Below are positions 6,158 to 10,146 of a DNA stretch of 10,146 nt, in pieces; the first letter of the stretch is position 1, and each line of letters begins with the position of its first letter. Location: contig CASFRQ010000073.1 in the NCBI GenBank assembly GCA_949296785.1, forward strand, positions 1 through 10,146, given 5' to 3'. A program made the translations under genes and the position numbers. The notes below the pieces were generated by a model. That model saw only the letters and a program-made list of their open reading frames with translations. It searched no databases and was not told the origin of the DNA. Origin of the DNA: an uncultured Alphaproteobacteria bacterium (GTDB lineage: Bacteria > Pseudomonadota > Alphaproteobacteria > CASFRQ01 > SAAU01).

Positions 6158-7291
6158 CTAAATCATGGGAATTAAAGAAACTTTATTACCGGCGAAACGT
6201 TGTATTCTGCCGGCCAGTTCCAATTCCGTAAGAACCACATTAACCAAAGGAGTCGGCAAAGAACACTCCTCAATCAGAGAATCGATGGAAGTCGTCTGGA
6301 CACTCAGGTTTTTCAAAACCGTTTCACGCACTTCGTCCAGCATTTTTTCGTCAATCCGCAAGGGTTCCGCCTCAAATTCCGACTCGTCAATCGTGTCCGA
6401 AAACTCCAAAGCCCTTTCGTTGCCGATTTCATCCAGAATATCTTTCACGCTTTCAACCAAAAACGCCCCTTGTTTCAAAAGGCGGTTTGTTCCTTCGCTT
6501 CTGGGATCGGCGGGAGAACCCGGAACCGCGAAAACATCCCTTCCCTGTTCCAAAGCCAGGCGCGCCGTAATTAAAGATCCTGAGCGAGCCTGCGCCTCCA
6601 CAACGACAACCCCCTGGCTCAAACCGGAAATAATCCGGTTGCGCTTCGGAAAATTCGTCGGATGCGGTTTGGTACCAAACGGGAATTCGGAAACAATAAG
6701 AGCACTTAAGCCCAATTTCTCTGCCAACTTTTCATTCTCCGCCGGATACACGACATCCAACCCCGTTCCCACGACGGCTATGGTCATTGCCGGCGATTCG
6801 CCCAAAGACAAAACCCCTTCATGCGCCGCGGCATCAATTCCGCGCGCCAAACCGGAAACAACGACAACACCTTCCTGCGCTAATTCCTTTGACAAGCGAG
6901 CGGCAATCTGTTTGCCGTTTAAGCTGGCGTTACGGGTGCCGACCATCGCCACCGCTCTTTCTTTAAACAAAGATAAATGTCCTTTAACAGCCAATACAGG
7001 CGGTTTATCCTCTATCGCCTTTAATCGGGCGGGATAACGTTCTTCACAGGATAAAATCAGTTGCGCTTTCATTTCTCCCGCCTTTTGCAATTCGGCCATT
7101 GCCTCTTTTTCGGAAGTAATATGAACAGGGCTGCTCCGACCGCCGCGTTTTGCCATGGCGTTAATTTGCTTCAGAGCTTCGGACGGCAAGCAGAATTGCG
7201 CTAAAAGGTCGCGGAAAGTCATCGGTCCGACATTTTCGCTCCTGGCCAGACGGAGCCAGGCAAGTTTTTCTTTTTCAGATAGCTGTTTCAT
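6158..7291 (-). CDS. dprA: DNA-processing protein DprA (Smf)
   Basis: 377 residues, full length. In naturally transformable bacteria DprA binds incoming single-stranded DNA, protects it and loads RecA; it is also kept in many species with no known competence. An N-terminal helical SAM-like region (about 1-75) leads into YPARLKAIEDKPPVL (86-100). The Rossmann-like core carries VGTR (117-120), SGLARGID (146-153), FPKRNRIISGL (214-224), RSGSLITA (236-243) and VPGSP (256-260). Residues about 315-372 form the C-terminal winged-helix (DML1-like) domain. The start ATG overlaps the plsY stop as ATGA and has GAGGA upstream, so the two are translationally coupled. All core motifs look intact. Confidence 0.97.
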   Translation of the reverse strand: MKQLSEKEKLAWLRLARSENVGPMTFRDLLAQFCLPSEALKQINAMAKRGGRSSPVHITSEKEAMAELQKAGEMKAQLILSCEERYPARLKAIEDKPPVLAVKGHLSLFKERAVAMVGTRNASLNGKQIAARLSKELAQEGVVVVSGLARGIDAAAHEGVLSLGESPAMTIAVVGTGLDVVYPAENEKLAEKLGLSALIVSEFPFGTKPHPTNFPKRNRIISGLSQGVVVVEAQARSGSLITARLALEQGRDVFAVPGSPADPRSEGTNRLLKQGAFLVESVKDILDEIGNERALEFSDTIDESEFEAEPLRIDEKMLDEVRETVLKNLSVQTTSIDSLIEECSLPTPLVNVVLTELELAGRIQRFAGNKVSLIPMI

Positions 7292-7896
7292 TTTTTCCTC
7301 AACTGTATTTTGCTTTCTTCTCCCCGAATAAGCCTGGCAATATTACTATGATGACGCATAACGGATAAAAGTGCCAAAAAGGCATAACAAATCGTGTATT
7401 CTTTAGGAAAACCCATCATAAAGGCAACCACCGGCGCCGCCGATAAAGAGATTAAAGCACTCAAAGACGAATAACGGGACACAAACGCCGACAATAGCCA
7501 CAAAAGGCAGGAAACAATTCCCACGGGGAAACAGGTTGCCAAAAGCATTCCCAAAGTGGACGCCACGCCCTTTCCCCCTTTAAATTTCAGCCAGACAGGG
7601 AAATTATGCCCCAAGACGGCGAAGGTACCGGCGACAAGCCCGCAGACAGGACTTTCCGTTAAAACCTGCGCCAAAAGAGCTGCTACGGCAGCCTTTGACA
7701 AATCAAAAACCAAAGTCAAAAGAGCGGCGGTTTTATTTCCGGTTCTCAGCATATTGGTTGTTCCGATATTGCCGGAACCTATTTTACGGATATCCCCCAA
7801 CCCGAACAAAAAGCCGAAAATCAACCCGAAGGGAAGCGACCCCAGGAAATACCCGCCGACAGCGGACCAGATTTCCGGCCAAGACAAGTATGACAT
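7288..7896 (-). CDS. plsY: Glycerol-3-phosphate acyltransferase PlsY
   Basis: 202 residues, normal for the family. PlsY is an inner-membrane enzyme that transfers the acyl group from acyl-phosphate (made by PlsX) to glycerol-3-phosphate, giving lysophosphatidic acid, the first step of phospholipid synthesis. The three signature regions are present: SGNIGTTN (41-48), GHNFPVWLKFKGGKGVAST (96-114) and RHHSNIARLIRG (181-192). Between them are the expected five or so hydrophobic transmembrane segments, with a basic C-terminus. The ATG at 7896 follows GGGAGGAA by four bases. The stop overlaps the dprA start. In many alphaproteobacteria pyrC lies just upstream; here there is instead a gap of about 500 bases without an intact gene. 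Confidence 0.97.
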   Translation of the reverse strand: MSYLSWPEIWSAVGGYFLGSLPFGLIFGFLFGLGDIRKIGSGNIGTTNMLRTGNKTAALLTLVFDLSKAAVAALLAQVLTESPVCGLVAGTFAVLGHNFPVWLKFKGGKGVASTLGMLLATCFPVGIVSCLLWLLSAFVSRYSSLSALISLSAAPVVAFMMGFPKEYTICYAFLALLSVMRHHSNIARLIRGEESKIQLRKK

Positions 7897-8137
7897 CCTA
7901 TTCCTCCCTTTCCTTTAGCCCGGCGAGCTTTCAACTTGCTCCCTTCCGGATTGTTCCATAATTTACTGTTCTTACTTTTTACCGAAAATATAAAAAGATG
8001 CAAGATATTTTATAAAAATACGGGAAAAAGCACCTACTTTTCCCTTCTATTTTTACATATTTCCTTTTGGAAGGAACAGACGCTTTTTTAGAAAATTCCC
8101 ACAGAAATATTTTTCACAGAACGAAACATCAACGAAA
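7897..8137. other. Region upstream of plsY
   Basis: A+T-rich and without a supported gene. On the - strand TTGCAT (7998-8003) and TAAAAA (7976-7981), 16 bases apart, form a weak promoter candidate for plsY, and a second TATAAAAT-like box lies near 8010. A 6-bp hairpin TTCCTT/AAGGAA with loop TTGG (8061-8076) has no adjacent T-run on either strand. Confidence 0.3.
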
Positions 8138-8320
8138 TCACAGAGGACAGTGTTCCGAAACTCTTTTTTCTTCAGTCGCCAAAATTGCCTCCTCAGGCGA
8201 GAGAGAAATTTTCCAAAACACAGCCCCCATATTTGCCAGCCACGCGATTTTACTTTCTGCTAAAAATTCCGGTCTCTTCTTAACCACCTCAAAAATTTTA
8301 TGACCGCCCTCGCCCTTTTC
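8138..8320 (-). pseudogene. Protein-like open frame without a start codon, probably a gene remnant
   Basis: 60 codons are open between a TGA just upstream (8321-8323) and a TGA at 8138-8140. The translation, including EVVKKRPEFLAESKIAWLAN and then FWKISLSPEEAILATEEKRV, has the composition of a real helical protein. There is no ATG near the front; the first in-frame ATG is at codon 31 without a Shine-Dalgarno site, and a GTG at codon 12 also lacks one. A promoter with a perfect TATAAT lies just upstream (8355-8384). I cannot assign a family. It may be the remains of a gene that once preceded plsY, a frameshifted small protein, or part of an untranslated RNA. Confidence 0.35.
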
Positions 8321-8354
8321 TCAAAAAAAACAGAGGAATTGCAAAAAATTTTTT

Positions 8355-8384
8355 ATTATAAGACAGTTCTTTTTGAAATGTTCA
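8355..8384 (-). promoter_or_regulatory. Sigma-70-like promoter upstream of the open frame at 8138-8320
   Basis: On the - strand a perfect TATAAT (8355-8360) lies 18 bases downstream of TGAACA (8379-8384; four of six). It faces plsY across about 460 bases and could drive the remnant frame, a long plsY leader, or both. The -35 overlaps the inverted repeat GAAATG-AA-CATTTC (8375-8388). Confidence 0.45.
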
Positions 8385-8396
8385 TTTCGTTTTATT

Positions 8397-8419
8397 AAAA
8401 AACAAAAAGGCTACCCTTT
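8397..8419 (-). terminator. Weak intrinsic terminator overlapping the peptidase stop codon
   Basis: On the - strand a 5-bp stem AAAGG/CCTTT with loop GTAG, which includes the TAG stop, is followed by TTGTTTTTT. The stem is short with only two G-C pairs, but the T-tract and position are right for ending the upstream gene. Confidence 0.4.
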
Positions 8420-9640
8420 ACCCGCCCGACCGGACAGAAGGCTTTTCTGAATTAAGGCATTATTTTGGCTTTGTTTGAGCTTTTGAGCGGCGCGGTTCAA
8501 ACAAGCAGCCGCTTCTTTATTTTTACACCGAGAGAAAGATAAATAAATAATATCGCCTTTTCGTTCCAAAGAAACGACACCTTTTTTCTCGCGCAACTCT
8601 TCATTCAAAGCTGAAAAAGCGTTTTCAAAAAGCTTTTGCCCGTTTTTCTCACCCCGGATTGCCGGTGCATGACGAAAGACAAAATCGTTTTTCCCGCCGA
8701 TATGCCGTTCAAAGGCAACGGTCTTCATCTTTCCGTTTTTATCCAGAAGAGTAAAGAAGGCGGCGGCCTGCTTTGCCACCTCATCGCTGCGAAGATCTTT
8801 TTTCGCTTCTTTTTTAATTAAGGTTTCTTTTAAGGCAAATCTGTCGTTAAAAAAAGAAGATTCTTTTTCCACCGGCTGAGTACGGTAAATATTGTAAAAA
8901 TCTCCCGCCAACGAAGAAGAATCTCCACGCGCTATGTCCGCATCCGGCCCAAAACTTCTGCCTATATCTAAAAGCTCCGAGCTTGAAACATAATATTTGA
9001 AATTCAAGTCCAAAAGCGTATTCATTCCTTTCTCATGCTGGTACCCGTGCCACATCTCATGAATAAGCGTTCCGAAAGCCGCATCCGCCGACCAATTTTG
9101 TACCTTTTCCGACGAAATGGCGATCGCCCTGTCCTTTTCCGAATAATAGGCATGACCATCCAAAGACTTTTCCATGCGGATTGTTACGGGTTTATCTTTA
9201 GCAAAATCAAAAGTTTTAACACCGGTTTTGGAGGACAGGCAGCCGATGGTCCTTTCAAATAAGGCTTTCACGGCTTTTTCATCTTTTTTTATTTCGTCCC
9301 ACCTCAACCAATCGGCGGACAAAGTTCTATCGTCATAAACCGCCTGCATAACGGCGTCCGCCGCCTCCGCCATCAGCTTTTCAAGCTTTGGCTTCATTTT
9401 ATAATTTTCATACAGCTTTTTAAATTCCCGAAAATTTCCCGCGACAACCGCTTTTCTGACAAAAGAACGACAAAAACCCGGAACATAAACCATCTGTTCT
9501 TCTATACCGGAAAGAAAACGGATAACATCTTTGTCAGAATAGAATTTCTTTTTATCGTTCAAAACAGGAAGAGGCGGTATGGTTATTTCATCTGCGTACG
9601 CTTTGACTTCCCGCATAAAATCGTCCTCAAAATCCGGCAT
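8411..9640 (-). CDS. HExxH zinc-peptidase-like protein of unknown function
   Basis: 409 residues from the ATG at 9640, chosen because GGAGGG sits eight bases upstream. The frame stays open to 9877, but that extension is crossed by a near-perfect promoter (9845-9873), so the upstream ATG cannot be the start. Residues 1-135 are helical and charged with no recognised domain. The zinc motif is TLIHEMWHGYQHEKG (191-205; His194, Glu195, His198). A likely third ligand is Glu258 in YRTQPVEKES, giving the HExxH...E layout of gluzincin-type peptidases and the HExxHxxQ pattern seen in toxin-type and ImmA-like metallopeptidases. The C-terminal about 120 residues (290-409) are unrecognised. No signal peptide or membrane segment is visible, so it is cytosolic or exported by another route. 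Substrate unknown; the peptidase call rests on the motif. Confidence 0.75.
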   Translation of the reverse strand: MPDFEDDFMREVKAYADEITIPPLPVLNDKKKFYSDKDVIRFLSGIEEQMVYVPGFCRSFVRKAVVAGNFREFKKLYENYKMKPKLEKLMAEAADAVMQAVYDDRTLSADWLRWDEIKKDEKAVKALFERTIGCLSSKTGVKTFDFAKDKPVTIRMEKSLDGHAYYSEKDRAIAISSEKVQNWSADAAFGTLIHEMWHGYQHEKGMNTLLDLNFKYYVSSSELLDIGRSFGPDADIARGDSSSLAGDFYNIYRTQPVEKESSFFNDRFALKETLIKKEAKKDLRSDEVAKQAAAFFTLLDKNGKMKTVAFERHIGGKNDFVFRHAPAIRGEKNGQKLFENAFSALNEELREKKGVVSLERKGDIIYLSFSRCKNKEAAACLNRAAQKLKQSQNNALIQKSLLSGRAGKG

Positions 9641-9670
9641 GTTATATTCCCTCCGTTTCAGATTTTTACC

Positions 9671-9686
9671 CTTTTTAATTAAAAAG
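9671..9686. repeat. 16-bp perfect palindrome in the peptidase leader
   Basis: CTTTTTAATTAAAAAG is fully self-complementary. It overlaps the stop of the candidate upstream ORF and lies 30 bases before the peptidase start. It may be an operator-like site or only A/T-run chance. Confidence 0.35.
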
Positions 9687-9750
9687 ATTCGCCCGTTCTG
9701 TCCTCCTGCGCTTCTGCCGAAAAACCGCAAAACAAACCTTTCAAAAACAA
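9679..9750 (-). CDS. Possible 23-codon upstream ORF in the peptidase leader
   Basis: A TTG at 9750 lies seven bases after the strong Shine-Dalgarno AAGGAGG (9758-9764), and the frame runs 23 codons to TAA at 9679, 38 bases before the peptidase ATG. The peptide would start MFLKGLFCGFSAEA. A second AGGAGG occurs inside it. There is no ATG, so translation is uncertain; it might couple to or attenuate the peptidase gene. It could equally be chance in a purine-rich leader. Confidence 0.25.
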   Translation of the reverse strand: MFLKGLFCGFSAEAQEDRTGESF

Positions 9751-9844
9751 AAGCAGTCCTCCTTAAAAGCAAAAGAAGCTCTATTTGTCGCCTCAACGCG
9801 TCTATCCAGTGTTCAGGGTAAAAAAACGCGCTTTTTATTTTTTT

Positions 9845-9873
9845 ATCATAGAAAAAAACACCTGTTTTGTCAA
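9845..9873 (-). promoter_or_regulatory. Near-consensus sigma-70 promoter for the peptidase gene
   Basis: On the - strand, a perfect TTGACA (9868-9873) and TATGAT (9845-9850; five of six) are exactly 17 bases apart, the best promoter match in the window. Transcription would start near 9838, giving a leader of about 198 nt. It rules out a translation start at 9877. Confidence 0.75.
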
Positions 9874-9973
9874 TCATTTCCTACAGAGGCCCATCCAACT
9901 CTTTTTCCGCCCGATGCCTGAAACAAAAAAGAAGTAAGACCCTTAAAAGTCATATTTTTTTCAAAAGGAAAAG

Positions 9974-9996
9974 TTTTCTTTTTTTCCAAAAGAAAA
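9974..9996. repeat. Perfect inverted repeat in the ruvA promoter region
   Basis: TTTTCTTTT and AAAAGAAAA are perfect 9-bp inverted repeats around a 5-base centre. A possible ruvA -10, TATGAT (9997-10002 on +), follows directly, so the repeat fills the spacer; the -35 at 17 bases' spacing would be the poor TTTTCT. It could be a repressor site, or arise from polypurine/polypyrimidine composition. Confidence 0.35.
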
Positions 9997-10038
9997 TATG
10001 ATACAGAATAATTAAAACATATTTTTTAAGGAAAAAAG

Positions 10039-10146
10039 ATGATCGGAAAACTAAAAGGGCTTCTGGACTTTGTTTCGGATTCCTTTATTATTTTGGATGT
10101 ACACGGCGTCGGATACCGTGTTTTTTGCTCGGAAAAGACAATGCAA
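10039..10146 (+). CDS. ruvA: Holliday junction branch-migration protein RuvA, N-terminal 36 residues
   Basis: The ATG at 10039 follows AAGGAA at suitable spacing. The visible protein begins MIGKLKGLLDF and contains ILDVHGVGYRVFCS, the conserved start of RuvA's OB-fold domain I; the rest runs off the right edge. RuvA forms tetramers that hold the four-way DNA junction while the RuvB motor drives branch migration, with RuvC cutting the junction. In many alphaproteobacteria ruvC lies just upstream of ruvA; here the preceding 398 bases hold no gene on + and the next gene is divergent, so ruvA appears to lead its transcript. Confidence 0.95.
   Translation, partial: MIGKLKGLLDFVSDSFIILDVHGVGYRVFCSEKTMQ

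Noticed and set aside
6165..7037. Long + strand frame (290 codons) opposite dprA
   Set aside because: It is an antisense shadow of dprA, with low-complexity Ser/Thr/Pro-rich translation, no family motif, and dprA intact on the other strand.
9641..9877. N-terminal extension of the peptidase to an ATG at 9877
   Set aside because: The extension contains the promoter (9845-9873), its translation shows no domain, and the ATG at 9640 has an excellent Shine-Dalgarno site.
1..10146. CRISPR array, IS element, tRNA or rRNA
   Set aside because: I saw no regularly spaced repeats, transposase-like frames, terminal inverted repeats with target duplications, or tRNA-like GGTTCGAATCC arms in a cloverleaf context on either strand.

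Overview
The window looks chromosomal and comes from a bacterium, most likely an alphaproteobacterium of moderate to low G+C. The gene order plsY-dprA-topA on one strand is typical of that class. The RuvA N-terminus at the right edge and the DUF21/CBS/CorC_HlyC protein at the left edge fit too. The lineage below class level cannot be read from the sequence. Apart from the two edge genes, which are on the + strand, every supported gene is on the - strand.

Layout, left to right: (1) 2-1285, a CorB/HlyC-CorC-type membrane protein on +, cut by the window edge. (2) 1282-2549, a - strand unit with its own promoter. It holds a phosphoesterase-fold protein that has lost all its recognisable metal-binding residues, followed by a short, possibly frameshifted, secreted-looking ORF that converges on the CorB-like gene. 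(3) 2550-3385, a gene-poor stretch. It contains an 85%-identical stray copy of part of the topA 3' end, a clean intrinsic terminator, a 45-codon aromatic-rich ORF with a strong Shine-Dalgarno site, and promoter-like and operator-like palindromes upstream of that ORF. (4) 3386-7896, the housekeeping block plsY, dprA, topA; plsY and dprA overlap by ATGA. (5) 7897-8410, no intact gene, but a 60-codon protein-like open frame without a start codon behind a good promoter. (6) 8411-9873, a HExxH zinc-peptidase-like protein with a near-consensus promoter and a leader of about 200 nt carrying a possible short upstream ORF. (7) 9878-10146, the promoter region and first 36 codons of ruvA on +.

The core genes serve phospholipid synthesis (PlsY), handling of incoming single-stranded DNA (DprA), supercoil relaxation (TopA) and Holliday-junction processing (RuvA). 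The less ordinary content lies between them: the metal-ligand-less phosphoesterase, the short transcription unit and topA relic between it and topA, the decayed or unannotated short frames, and the uncharacterised peptidase. I found no IS element, CRISPR array, tRNA or rRNA. No undescribed multi-gene system is evident; the best leads are the pseudo-phosphatase and the small unit at 2870-3240.
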